Shown in pieces: positions 9,003 through 16,933 of a stretch of 64,000 nt of DNA. Position 1 is the stretch's first letter, and every line of letters starts with the position of its first letter. Made by a program: the position numbers and the translations under genes. The notes below the pieces were generated by a model. That model did no database searches and was not told the origin of the DNA. It worked only from the letters and a program-made list of their open reading frames with translations. Source of the stretch: Occultella gossypii (GTDB taxonomy: Bacteria; Actinomycetota; Actinomycetes; Actinomycetales; Beutenbergiaceae); NCBI RefSeq assembly GCF_019947135.1, contig NZ_JAGSHT010000005.1, positions 248,001-312,000 on the forward strand, written 5' to 3'.

Positions 9003-9008
9003 TAGACT
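9003..9008 (+). promoter_or_regulatory. -10-like box upstream of the ATP-grasp gene
   Basis: TAGACT lies about 80 bases before the ATG in the divergent intergenic region. This gene has a normal ribosome-binding site, so a leader of about 70 bases is expected. Confidence 0.35.
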
Positions 9009-9088
9009 CGCCCAGGTTCCGCCGTCGGGCATCGGCCCCGCGCAGCGAACCACCCACCCCGCCAGAACCGCACGGAGGACGCGCGCCC

Positions 9089-10330
9089 ATGACCATCCGG
9101 ACGCTCTGCCCAGTGCTGCTCGGCACCGACCTCGGCATCTACGCGATGGCGCGGTCCTTCCACGAGGCGTACGGGGTGCGGTCGGTCGTCATCAGCGAGC
9201 TGCCGCGGGGCCCGATCAACGACTCGGCGATCCTGGACAACGTGCTCATCGGCGACGGCGCCGACGACGACAGGATCCTCGCGGCGCTCGACACCGTGGC
9301 CGCTGCGCACCCCGGCACCGACCGGATCCTGGTGGTCAACTCCGACCACCAGCTCGCGTTCGTGCTGCGGCATCGGGAGCGGCTCGAGGCGAGCTACGTG
9401 ATCCCGTTCGCGGACGCTGCGACCGTGGATGCCCTCGCGGACAAGACCTCGATGTACGCGGTGCTGGAGCGGCTCGGGATCCTCGCCCCGGCCACCGTCG
9501 CGGTCACGGCGCTGCCGAGGGACGAGCAGGCGTGGCGGGCCGCGGCGGCGCAACTGACGTTCCCGATCGTGATGAAACCGTTCGCGGGCGCCGAGTTCGA
9601 GGAGTTGAAGTTCTCCGGCCGGCGGAAGGTCTACGCGCTCGACGACGCCGACACGCTCGTGCGCGAGTTGGAGCGGATCGCAGCGGCCGAGTACGGCGGA
9701 ACGATGTTGCTGCAGGAGCTCGTGCCCGGCGACGACACGTGGAACCGGGTGGTGAACTGCTACGTCGACTCCCACGGGGACCTGACGATGGCCGCCTCCG
9801 GGCGGGTGTTGCTGGCGATGCACCAGCCAACGTTCATCGGGAACTCGGCGATCATCATGGTCGACTACGACGCCGAACTCGTGGAGTCGGTGCGTGCGGT
9901 GCTCGCCGAGGTGGGGTTCCGCGGGTTCGCGAGCGTCGACTTCAAGATCGACCCGCGGGACGGCCGAGCCCGGCTGCTGGACATCAACCCGCGCCTGGGC
10001 CGGTCGCACTACTACGCGAACGTCGGTGGGGTGAGCACCGCGCAGGTGCTCGTCGAGGACCTGGTACGTGGTCGGCGGGTCGAGCCACAGCGGGCGACGG
10101 CGGACGGCATCTACGCCTATATCCCGACGTTCGTGCTGGGTCGGTACGTGCGCGACGAGGCACTGCTCGCGCAGGCGCGCGGCGTGCTGCGGCGTCGCCG
10201 TGCGGTGCACCCGTTGAAGTACCGCAAGGACCGGAACGTGAAGCGGTGGCTGTACCGGCTGCTGGCGCAGGTCAACCAGCTGCGGGCGCTGCGGACGTAC
10301 TACCCGCGCCCGACCGACAGCGGGTTCTGA
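9089..10330 (+). CDS. ATP-grasp carboxylate-amine ligase
   Basis: A 413-residue ATP-grasp enzyme that should activate a carboxylate as an acyl-phosphate and join it to an amine in the cytoplasm. The N-terminal Rossmann-like part (LGTDLGIYAMARSFHEAYG) is followed by the ATP-grasp core: FPIVMKPF with the ATP-binding Lys, LLQELVPGDD for adenine and ribose contacts, and the Mg-binding DFKIDPRDGRARLLDINPRLGRSH. GGAGGA lies before the ATG. D-aspartate ligases that build peptidoglycan interpeptide bridges belong to this superfamily, and Micrococcales often have Asp or Glu bridges, so a cell-wall role is attractive but unproven. Other possibilities are a peptide-like natural product or amino-acid ligation. 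Confidence 0.82.
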   Translation: MTIRTLCPVLLGTDLGIYAMARSFHEAYGVRSVVISELPRGPINDSAILDNVLIGDGADDDRILAALDTVAAAHPGTDRILVVNSDHQLAFVLRHRERLEASYVIPFADAATVDALADKTSMYAVLERLGILAPATVAVTALPRDEQAWRAAAAQLTFPIVMKPFAGAEFEELKFSGRRKVYALDDADTLVRELERIAAAEYGGTMLLQELVPGDDTWNRVVNCYVDSHGDLTMAASGRVLLAMHQPTFIGNSAIIMVDYDAELVESVRAVLAEVGFRGFASVDFKIDPRDGRARLLDINPRLGRSHYYANVGGVSTAQVLVEDLVRGRRVEPQRATADGIYAYIPTFVLGRYVRDEALLAQARGVLRRRRAVHPLKYRKDRNVKRWLYRLLAQVNQLRALRTYYPRPTDSGF

Positions 10331-10354
10331 ACCGAGCGGACAGGGCGTCGGGGC

Positions 10355-10448
10355 AGCCGGCCGACGTCGGTACGTGCGTGGAAGCGTCAGCCGACGAAGT
10401 CGGTATCCGCGTAGAAGTCAGCCGACGAAGTCGGTACCCGCGTAGAAG
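10355..10448. repeat. 31-bp tandem duplication at the 3' end of the next gene
   Basis: The segment 10418-10448, which holds the last codons and stop of the minus-strand gene, is repeated at 10387-10417 with one mismatch (GGTACC versus GGTATC). A third, degenerate copy precedes it (about 10355-10386). Each good copy contains CCGAC-GAA-GTCGG, a short perfect hairpin. The repeats sit between two convergent genes and may serve as a bidirectional terminator. Confidence 0.75.
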
Positions 10449-10897
10449 TGGAGCACCGGCACGCCGAGCTCCTCGCGCGCTCGCGAGGCCCAGTCCTGGT
10501 GGAAGGTGTCCTCGACGGCGTGCGGCCGGGTGACCACGATCAACTCGGCAGCCTTCAGGTTGTTCACGGCCTGCTTCACGGCCGGCAGCGGGTCGTCCGC
10601 GATGACCGACCCGGACGCCGTCGCCCCGGCGGCGCTGAGACGCTCCAGTGACGCGCCGAGAGAGATGTCCGCGGTGAACTCGGCCTTCTGCTTGTCGGCA
10701 CGATGGATGAGGGAGTCCCACGCCTCGCGCATCTCGAACAGGCTCAGGTGGTCGATGAAGTCGGTGACGACGTTGCGCTCGGTGTCGGCCGGCACCAGTA
10801 CCTCGAAGGTTGCCTCTGGGTCGTCGTGAAGGTTGAGGATGTTCTTCACGTCGCTCTCGCGGAGAGCTTCTTCGGTGAGGATGAGAATGGTCGGCAT
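10418..10897 (-). CDS. Small cytosolic alpha/beta protein, possibly universal-stress-like
   Basis: A 159-residue protein without signal or membrane segments. It alternates strands and helices (MPTILILTEEAL, ATFEVLVPADTE, AAELIVVTRPHAVEDTF, GVPVLHFYAG), a pattern like universal stress proteins. However, the usual G-x2-G-x9-G(S/T) ATP loop is not evident, so any nucleotide role is doubtful. A TATGCT box six bases before the ATG and no ribosome-binding site point to leaderless expression; the longer frame upstream of this ATG is therefore rejected. The 3' end is duplicated in tandem downstream. I would call it conserved hypothetical. Confidence 0.7.
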   Translation of the reverse strand: MPTILILTEEALRESDVKNILNLHDDPEATFEVLVPADTERNVVTDFIDHLSLFEMREAWDSLIHRADKQKAEFTADISLGASLERLSAAGATASGSVIADDPLPAVKQAVNNLKAAELIVVTRPHAVEDTFHQDWASRAREELGVPVLHFYAGTDFVG

Positions 10898-10903
10898 GAG
10901 GCG

Positions 10904-10909
10904 AGCATA
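10904..10909 (-). promoter_or_regulatory. -10 box of leaderless promoter
   Basis: TATGCT, six bases before the ATG of the small cytosolic protein. Confidence 0.6.
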
Positions 10910-10923
10910 GTGTGGCCGGCCGG

Positions 10924-13353
10924 TCAGAACGGCGGCGGCTCGTCCCGACGATCCGCGGCTGTGGGGGCCGCTCTGCGGGCGAGGTGGAACGTGTCCCCGC
11001 CAGGGAGTTTGCGGTACCGCTGACCGGTAGGCGTGGTCCACTCGAACACGCCGGGCGTCGGCTGGACGAGGCGGTAGCGGGCGTGCGTCTTCAGCAGGTG
11101 ATGCCGCTTGCAGAGCGGCCCGAGATTGTGGGCCGCCGTCGGGCCGGCGGGGTAGGGCACCGTGTGATCGAGCTCGGAGTCGACGGCCGGTTGCGAGCAG
11201 CCCGGGGCCACGCAGATCTGGTTGCGCTGGCGCACGTGGTCCGCGAGCCCGACCGGGGGACTGTAGGTCGTGGTGCCGACGTCCAGGACCGTGCCGGATG
11301 CAGGGTCGGTGAGCAGACGGCGTAGCGTCGCCTGCGCAGCGTAGGCACGCGCGTCGTTGGCCGGGATCGGCCCGAGCGAGGTGACGTACGCCGGGGCATC
11401 GCCGCCGAGGAGGGTGGTGACCGGCACCGTGACGTCCACCCGGGCCCGACGGCCGGCCAGCGAACTGATCGGGTACCGGTGCAGCACCGTGCCAGACACC
11501 GGACCGGCCGGCGTGGGGTCCGGTTGGGAGCTTGTCGGCGGCGCGGGATCGACGTCGCTGGCGGAGGGGACGAAGCCGAACGCCGATCGAGGTGTGTCCG
11601 CTGCCCCCGGCTCGAACGGCGCTGTCACCGAGGTGCCGCGGACGTAGGCGCCGCCCTTGAGCAGTCCGGCGTCAACCCGCTGGTACTTCGGAGTCGGGTG
11701 CGGGCTGGGCAGGGCCGTGCCGTGGGCCGCAGCCGTGACGGTCCGGAGCACCGTGCCGGTGGGCGGAGCGGTGCCGGTGGGCGGAGCGGTGCCGGTGGGC
11801 GGAGCGGTGCCGGTGGGCGGAGCGGTGCCGGTGGGTGGAGCGGTTCCCGTGGACAGAATTGCGCCGGTTGGAGCGGCCGCCTGTGGTGGAGGGGGCACGG
11901 GCATGCCAGGGAGCGCACCGACGGTGGGAGTCACCAGGCCGGGCGGCGTGTTGCGCACGCGTTGCCGGCGCTCATCCTCGCGCACGCGGTCGCGGTACCA
12001 CTCGATCCCGGCTGGGCTCAACGCATTGATCACCAGCTCGCGGTCGCGTCCGGTGCGCGCGGCAATCGAGAGGTACCGTGCGATCGCACGCGCCGTGGGC
12101 ATGACACCGTCTGCCATGAGAGCGGTGGCGTCGAACGGGGCGACGAGGCCGAGAATGACCGGTGGCAAGGTGCACGGGCCGCCGACGGGCACGGTTGCGG
12201 GCGCCGGAGCGGCCGCAGTGCCCGGTGCGGCGGTTCCGGACGTGGCGCCGCCGGTCGATGCAGCGCCCGGCGGGACGGTGAGCACAGGAGGCGGGCTCGT
12301 CACCGACGCGCCGGCGATCGGAGCATCCGTACCCACGGGGAGCTGGATCACGATGGTCCCGGTGGCCAGGGCGGTGTGCCCGAACAGGCCGAGGAAGTCC
12401 GCCCGCAACTGTTCGATCGTGTTCGGGTCTCCGTTGGCACGCGCGGCGCGCGCGGCACCGTCGAGGGCGGCGTCCAGGGCCGCGGCGTCCAGCGTGGGTA
12501 TGACCGCGTAGAGCGAACTCATCCCGTCGCCGAGCGGCCTGGGGCGATCGACCCGCCGCTTCTTGGCTGCCTCCTGCGACCGCTGGGTGAAGTGCGCGTG
12601 GTCCACCTCTGCGACCGCACGCGCCAGATCTTGGCGGACCTGGTGGTGCGGCCGGTGCCGTGCCTTGGGGAGGACGATGTCCTGCACCTCGATCGCCTGG
12701 TCCGAGGACAGGTGCTCGACGGCCGCCACGATCAACTCGGCCTTCGCGGCGTCGATCTCACCGGCGGCGAGGGCGTCGGCGGTCGGGATGCACTCGTGTC
12801 GCAGAGAGTCGCCGGTTCGGATCAGGTTGCGGCCGCGCTGCTTGGAACAGCCCAGCCGCATGGCCACTTCTTCGCCGGCGAAGTTCGTGTTCTTCGTTCC
12901 GGCCGTTCGTGCGGCCGCGGGGCCAAGTTCAAGGCGCACGTCCTGTCCCACTAGCGACGCGCATTCGCGGACCTTACCTGCCGCCCAGGAGCTGATCCGG
13001 TCCCAGGCCGCCATCTCCTCGAGTGTGGTGTACGAGTCCCCGCGCAGCCCGCCCGCCTCCAGGAGCAGACCCAGCAGCTCGGGCCCGGGAGCGAGGCCGG
13101 CGAGGTCATCGGCGTCGACGACCCTGGATTCCGCTCCTCCAGGGTCCGGAGCGCCGGGCTCGGTGGTGGGAACTCCGAAGATCTGCGCGAGGAGTTCCTC
13201 CGGCACCTCCTGCAGCCACTCGGCCGGGACCGTCAGCTCGCCGTCGGCGTCGAGCCAGGAGGCGCACTCGGCGGCAGCGTCGGCGCGGTCGGCAGCCGCG
13301 AGTGCGGCCGCCTCAGCGTCGGTGAGCCGCTCGTCGGCTGTGCTTGACTCCAT
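10924..13353 (-). CDS. DUF222 / HNH endonuclease-domain protein
   Basis: A 809-residue member of the DUF222-HNH family, multicopy in many actinobacteria and of unproven function. The DUF222 region occupies roughly residues 30-420 (LEEMAAWDRISSWAAGKVRECA, GEIDAAKAELIVAAVEHL). A long Pro/Thr/Ala-rich linker follows with GTAPPT repeats. The C-terminal HNH nuclease domain has ICVAPGCSQPAVDSELDHTV and HNLGPLCKRHHLLKTH, giving the Cys pair and the His/Asn/His core. I choose the ATG at 13353, six bases after a TAGAGT box, over a TTG two codons upstream. The family has been linked to selfish or mobile elements, but no such element is seen nearby. Confidence 0.88.
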   Translation of the reverse strand: MESSTADERLTDAEAAALAAADRADAAAECASWLDADGELTVPAEWLQEVPEELLAQIFGVPTTEPGAPDPGGAESRVVDADDLAGLAPGPELLGLLLEAGGLRGDSYTTLEEMAAWDRISSWAAGKVRECASLVGQDVRLELGPAAARTAGTKNTNFAGEEVAMRLGCSKQRGRNLIRTGDSLRHECIPTADALAAGEIDAAKAELIVAAVEHLSSDQAIEVQDIVLPKARHRPHHQVRQDLARAVAEVDHAHFTQRSQEAAKKRRVDRPRPLGDGMSSLYAVIPTLDAAALDAALDGAARAARANGDPNTIEQLRADFLGLFGHTALATGTIVIQLPVGTDAPIAGASVTSPPPVLTVPPGAASTGGATSGTAAPGTAAAPAPATVPVGGPCTLPPVILGLVAPFDATALMADGVMPTARAIARYLSIAARTGRDRELVINALSPAGIEWYRDRVREDERRQRVRNTPPGLVTPTVGALPGMPVPPPPQAAAPTGAILSTGTAPPTGTAPPTGTAPPTGTAPPTGTAPPTGTVLRTVTAAAHGTALPSPHPTPKYQRVDAGLLKGGAYVRGTSVTAPFEPGAADTPRSAFGFVPSASDVDPAPPTSSQPDPTPAGPVSGTVLHRYPISSLAGRRARVDVTVPVTTLLGGDAPAYVTSLGPIPANDARAYAAQATLRRLLTDPASGTVLDVGTTTYSPPVGLADHVRQRNQICVAPGCSQPAVDSELDHTVPYPAGPTAAHNLGPLCKRHHLLKTHARYRLVQPTPGVFEWTTPTGQRYRKLPGGDTFHLARRAAPTAADRRDEPPPF
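11735..11878. repeat. 18-bp tandem repeats inside the DUF222-HNH gene
   Basis: Five near-identical copies of GTGCCGGTGGGCGGAGCG run from 11753 to 11842, with degenerate copies on both sides. The unit is a whole number of codons and encodes the hexapeptide repeat GTAPPT in the linker between the two domains, so copy number can change without breaking the frame. Confidence 0.9.
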
Positions 13354-13359
13354 ACCCAA

Positions 13360-13365
13360 ACTCTA
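13360..13365 (-). promoter_or_regulatory. -10 box of leaderless DUF222 promoter
   Basis: TAGAGT, six bases before the chosen ATG; no Shine-Dalgarno sequence. Confidence 0.55.
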
Positions 13366-13420
13366 GAACACGCGTACGACATCGTGTTCGGGGGTGTGGA
13401 CAAAGGTGCCGCGCTTCAGG

Positions 13421-13560
13421 CAAGGGGCGGCCGGGCCGGGGCGAGGGGCGGCCGGGTCCGGGGGCCGAGGCGAGGGGCGGCCGGGTCCGGGGGCCGAGGC
13501 GAGGGGCGGCGGAGTACGGGGTGGCTGGGGCGAGGGGCGGCCAGGTCCAGGAGCGGCGGG
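13421..13560. repeat. 29-31-bp GC-rich tandem repeat upstream of the DUF222 gene
   Basis: Five head-to-tail copies begin with GCGAGGGGCGGCC or close variants. Two of 29 bp (13441-13469 and 13470-13498) are identical, two of 31 bp are diverged, and one partial copy lies at 13421. The array occupies most of the non-coding stretch between the HIT gene and DUF222, about 55 bases upstream of the DUF222 -10 box. There are no unique spacers, so this is not CRISPR. Confidence 0.85.
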
Positions 13561-13604
13561 ATGCGACTCTGCCAGGGCACGGGCGGCGTCAGCGCCCGCC
13601 GAGG

Positions 13605-14033
13605 TCAGTGCTCGGGCACGAAGTCAGCGTGCCCGTCGCGCCGGAGCTGCTCCCGCAGCATCACGGCCGCCCGATCGGCGTCCGCATCGGGGACGTCGCG
13701 CATGACATTGCGCAGGTCGAAGTCCTCCGGGGCCAGGCTCGGCCACACATGCACGTGGGCGTGAGGCACCTCATAGCCTTCGATCAGCACACCGATCCGC
13801 TGAGCGTCGAACGCGCTGCGCTGCGCCACACCGATCATCTGCGCCACCGCGAAGACGTGCGCGGCCACGTCCGCCGGGAGGTCGACCCACTGGTCGACCT
13901 CAGCTCGCGGGACCACCATCGTGTGACCGAGCTGGCGCGGTTGGATCGTCAGGAACGCGACACAGACCTCATCGGCCCAGACGAACCGGCCGGGGATGTC
14001 GCCGTCGATGATGCGCGTGAACAGGGTCGCCAT
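13605..14033 (-). CDS. HIT-family nucleotide hydrolase or transferase
   Basis: A 142-residue histidine-triad protein, expected to act on the alpha-phosphate of nucleotide conjugates such as adenosine phosphoramidates or dinucleoside polyphosphates. The triad motif is complete as EVPHAHVHVWP near residue 90, with the central His as nucleophile, and the N-terminal half has the usual LFTRIIDGDIPG and AFLTIQPRQLGHTMVVPR segments. The ATG at 14033 is preceded by TACGGT with seven bases between, so leaderless expression is likely; the GTG three codons earlier is less likely. It is monocistronic. Substrate cannot be told from sequence. Confidence 0.9.
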   Translation of the reverse strand: MATLFTRIIDGDIPGRFVWADEVCVAFLTIQPRQLGHTMVVPRAEVDQWVDLPADVAAHVFAVAQMIGVAQRSAFDAQRIGVLIEGYEVPHAHVHVWPSLAPEDFDLRNVMRDVPDADADRAAVMLREQLRRDGHADFVPEH

Positions 14034-14040
14034 GACCGCC

Positions 14041-14046
14041 ACCGTA
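14041..14046 (-). promoter_or_regulatory. -10 box of leaderless HIT-gene promoter
   Basis: TACGGT, seven bases before the ATG. Confidence 0.5.
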
Positions 14047-14130
14047 GCGCGCCCGGGACACGCAGACGAGTAGGCGTCGGCGGCGCATCACCGACACGAG
14101 CGGCGGGCCGCGAGCGTCAGCCGATGGGGC

Positions 14131-14886
14131 TCAGTAGTACACCGCCAGCGCCCCGTTCGGCCCGTCGATGACCTGCACGTCGGTGTCGAACACCCGGGTC
14201 AGGACCTCATCGGTCATGATCACCGCAGGCGTCCCGAACTCGACCACCCGACCGTCCTTGACCGCGCAGATGTGGTCGGCGTACTGCCCCGCGAAGTTGA
14301 TGTCGTGCAGCACCACGATGATCGTCCTGCCCAGCTCCGTCGCAGCGCGCTTCAGGTGCCGCATCATCTGTACCGAGTGCTTCATGTCGAGGTTGTTCAA
14401 GGGCTCGTCGAGCAGCACGTGGTCGGTCTCCTGGCAGAGCACCATCGCCACGTACGCACGCTGACGCTGCCCGCCGGAGAGCTGGTCGAGGTACCGGTGC
14501 TCCAGATCCGTGAGCTCGAGGAAGTCGATCGCCTTGCTGATCGTGTCCTCGCAGTGCTGCGTCAGCCTGCCCTTGGAGTACGGGAACCGCCCGAAACCGA
14601 CCAGCTGTCGCACGGTGAGCCGCGTGATGAAGTGGTTCTCCTGCCGCAGGATCGACACGATCTTGGCCAGATCCTTCGACGCGGTGGACGCGACGTCGAA
14701 ACCCGCGATCTCGATCGCACCCTGGTCCATGCCCATGAGCCGGCCGATCATGGTCAGCAGCGTCGACTTCCCGGCGCCGTTGGGGCCCACCAGCGCCGTG
14801 ATGCCCCCGGTCGGGATCTGCAGGTCGACCGGACCGATCGTCACCTCGTCGCCGTAGCTCTTGCGGACGTTGGTCAGGGTGATCAC
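14131..14886 (-). CDS. Iron-siderophore ABC transporter, ATP-binding protein
   Basis: The 251-residue ATPase energises uptake by the two membrane subunits encoded just upstream. Walker A is GPNGAGKST at 34-42, the signature LSGGQRQRA begins at 136, Walker B is HVLLDEP at 156-162, and the switch His is in VVLHDIN. Sequence features (NHFITRLTVRQLVGFGRFPYSKGR) resemble the FatE/CeuD/YclP group that serves catecholate-type siderophores. The GTG start overlaps the permease stop by four bases. It is the last gene of the operon. Confidence 0.92.
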   Translation of the reverse strand: MITLTNVRKSYGDEVTIGPVDLQIPTGGITALVGPNGAGKSTLLTMIGRLMGMDQGAIEIAGFDVASTASKDLAKIVSILRQENHFITRLTVRQLVGFGRFPYSKGRLTQHCEDTISKAIDFLELTDLEHRYLDQLSGGQRQRAYVAMVLCQETDHVLLDEPLNNLDMKHSVQMMRHLKRAATELGRTIIVVLHDINFAGQYADHICAVKDGRVVEFGTPAVIMTDEVLTRVFDTDVQVIDGPNGALAVYY

Positions 14887-15941
14887 AGCCGGCCCTTTCT
14901 CAGGATGACGAAGAGGAACACCGACCCGCCGACGAGCTCGATGATGATCGAGACGACGCCCTGGGCGTAGAAGACGTTCTTCATGATGAAGTACGCGCCG
15001 GCCAGCACCACGAAGCCGGTGAGGACCGCCACCGGGAAGATGTGCCGATGATCGGCGGAGCCGGCGAACTGGTAGGCCAGAGTAGCCACGAGGAAGCCGA
15101 GGAACGTCATCGGCCCGACCAACGCCGTCGACGTGGCCATCAGCAGCGAGACGAGAAACAGCACCTTCATGATCTCGGACTTGTGGTTCAGTCCGAGATT
15201 GATCGTCGCCTCACGGCCGAGCGTGAGCACGTTCAGCCGTCGGGAGCGCAGCCACAGCGCGACCGAGGCGACGACGCACAGCGGGATCGCCACGGGGAAG
15301 TAGTCCGGGTCCGCGTTGGAGACGGACCCGAACAGGCGCGCGGTGAGGACGTCGAAGTCGCTCGGGGTCAGCAGCCGCTGCATGAACGTCGAGATCGACC
15401 CGAGCCCGCCGCCGATGATGATGCCGATCAGCAGCATGATCTGGAGGTTCCCGTACCGCCCCGAGAGCAACCACCCGTACAGCAGCAGCGACAGGCCCAC
15501 CATGACGGCGACCTGCAGCACGAACTGGGGGAGCCCGGTCAGCGCGACCAGCCCGGTGACGCCGAGGAAGTAGATCGCGGACGTCTGGATCGCGATGTAG
15601 AGCGACTCGAAGCCCATGATCGACGGTGTGATGATCCGGTTGTTCGTCGCCGTCTGGAAGCTCACGGTCGCCGTCGCCTGGCAGACCGCGACGATCGCCA
15701 TGACCAGGACCGACGTCGCGCGCATCTGGGCGATCCGCCAGAACCCATCGGATCCGACCGGCAGCGGGTTGTCCCACGCGAGCAGGCCGAAGGCGAACCC
15801 GGTGGCGAGCACGATGAGGATGGCGAGCACGATCCAGTAGCGGCGGCGCGCGCGGGGGGTCGGGAGGGCTCCCGACGTCCGGCGGCGTGCGGGCGGGGTG
15901 CGGCGTTCGGCGGCCGGCCGCGCGATCGTCGCCTCAGCCAT
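14883..15941 (-). CDS. Iron-siderophore ABC transporter permease (second)
   Basis: A FecCD-family inner-membrane permease of 352 residues with about nine or ten hydrophobic segments after a basic, Pro-rich N-terminal tail of about 50 residues. The ATPase-contact region lies around LTLGREATINLGLNHKSEIMK. The chosen ATG overlaps the upstream permease stop by eight bases; a longer version starting at 15992 would overlap by 58 and is less likely. With its neighbour it forms the heterodimeric channel of a FatCD/YclNO-type importer. Confidence 0.9.
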   Translation of the reverse strand: MAEATIARPAAERRTPPARRRTSGALPTPRARRRYWIVLAILIVLATGFAFGLLAWDNPLPVGSDGFWRIAQMRATSVLVMAIVAVCQATATVSFQTATNNRIITPSIMGFESLYIAIQTSAIYFLGVTGLVALTGLPQFVLQVAVMVGLSLLLYGWLLSGRYGNLQIMLLIGIIIGGGLGSISTFMQRLLTPSDFDVLTARLFGSVSNADPDYFPVAIPLCVVASVALWLRSRRLNVLTLGREATINLGLNHKSEIMKVLFLVSLLMATSTALVGPMTFLGFLVATLAYQFAGSADHRHIFPVAVLTGFVVLAGAYFIMKNVFYAQGVVSIIIELVGGSVFLFVILRKGRL

Positions 15942-16923
15942 GACGTCGCTGCCGCAGCAGGAGGGCGATGAACACGATGGCACCGACGACACCGAGGATG
16001 AGCGAGACCGGTACCTCGAACGGCGCGATGATCGTCCGCCCGACCAGATCGCACACGGTCACGATGGCGATGCCGAGCAGGCACACCCACGGCAGGTTGC
16101 TGCGCAGGTCGTCGCCCCGGAACATCGAGACGATGTTCGGCACGATCAGGCCGAGGAACGGCAGGTTCCCCACCACCACCGTGACGACTCCGGTCGCGAT
16201 CGCGATGAGCCCGGTCCCGAGCATGATGACCCGGTCGTAGTTCAGGCCCACGTTCGTGGCGACCTCCTTGCCGAGCCCGGCCACCGTGAACCTGTCCGCG
16301 ACCAAGAAGACCGCGACCACCACGACCGCGACGATCCAGAGCGCCTCGTACTGGCCACGCATGACCGAGGTGAAACTCCCGGCGAACCAGATGCCGAGGC
16401 TCTGCAGCATGTCCGTCTGCAGGGCGATGAACGTGGACACCGAGCCGACCACCGCGCCGAACATGATCCCCACGATCGGCACGATCAGCGAGGACTTCAG
16501 CGAGACGCGGCGCAGGAACAGGAAGAACACGAACGTCCCGATGAACGCTGCGAGGACCGCCCCGCCCATGCGGGCCGCGATGCTCGCACCCGGGAACAGC
16601 ACCATCACACCGAGCAGGCCGAGGCCGGCCCACTCCGTCGTCCCGGTCGTGGTCGGCTCGACGAACCGGTTCTGCGTGAGCAGCTGCATCACGAGCCCGC
16701 ACATCGACATCGCGGCCCCGGCAAGCACCAACGCGAGGGTTCGGGGGATCCGCGTGATGGCGAACATCCGGGCGCCATCCGGGTCGCCGAAGATGTCGAA
16801 CTGCCCGGTGAACAAGGAGACGACGAGCAGCACGGCGACGCCGAGCACGCCCAGGAGCAGCCTCCAGTCGAAGAGGCGGCCCCCGGCGCGACTCGGCGTC
16901 GCGGTGGGGAGGGTCGTGGTCAC
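15934..16923 (-). CDS. Iron-siderophore ABC transporter permease (first)
   Basis: A 329-residue FecCD-family permease with multiple hydrophobic helices (LLLGVLGVAVLLVVSLFTG, TLALVLAGAAMSMCGLVMQLL and others) and the conserved LGKEVATNVGLNYDR loop that contacts the ATPase. GTG at 16923, ten bases after the binding-protein stop, gives the family's normal N-terminus. The long in-frame stretch upstream lies inside the binding-protein gene in another frame and has composition unlike a permease, so it is excluded. Confidence 0.9.
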   Translation of the reverse strand: MTTTLPTATPSRAGGRLFDWRLLLGVLGVAVLLVVSLFTGQFDIFGDPDGARMFAITRIPRTLALVLAGAAMSMCGLVMQLLTQNRFVEPTTTGTTEWAGLGLLGVMVLFPGASIAARMGGAVLAAFIGTFVFFLFLRRVSLKSSLIVPIVGIMFGAVVGSVSTFIALQTDMLQSLGIWFAGSFTSVMRGQYEALWIVAVVVVAVFLVADRFTVAGLGKEVATNVGLNYDRVIMLGTGLIAIATGVVTVVVGNLPFLGLIVPNIVSMFRGDDLRSNLPWVCLLGIAIVTVCDLVGRTIIAPFEVPVSLILGVVGAIVFIALLLRQRRHG

Positions 16924-16933
16924 GTGTCCAGGC

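Noticed and set aside
13354-13359. TTG start two codons upstream for the DUF222 gene
   Set aside because: The ATG sits at the exact six-base distance from the TAGAGT box seen in the other leaderless genes, whereas TTG would abut the box.
13421-13560. CRISPR array
   Set aside because: Units are directly adjacent without unique spacers, are not palindromic in the CRISPR manner, and no cas gene is present.
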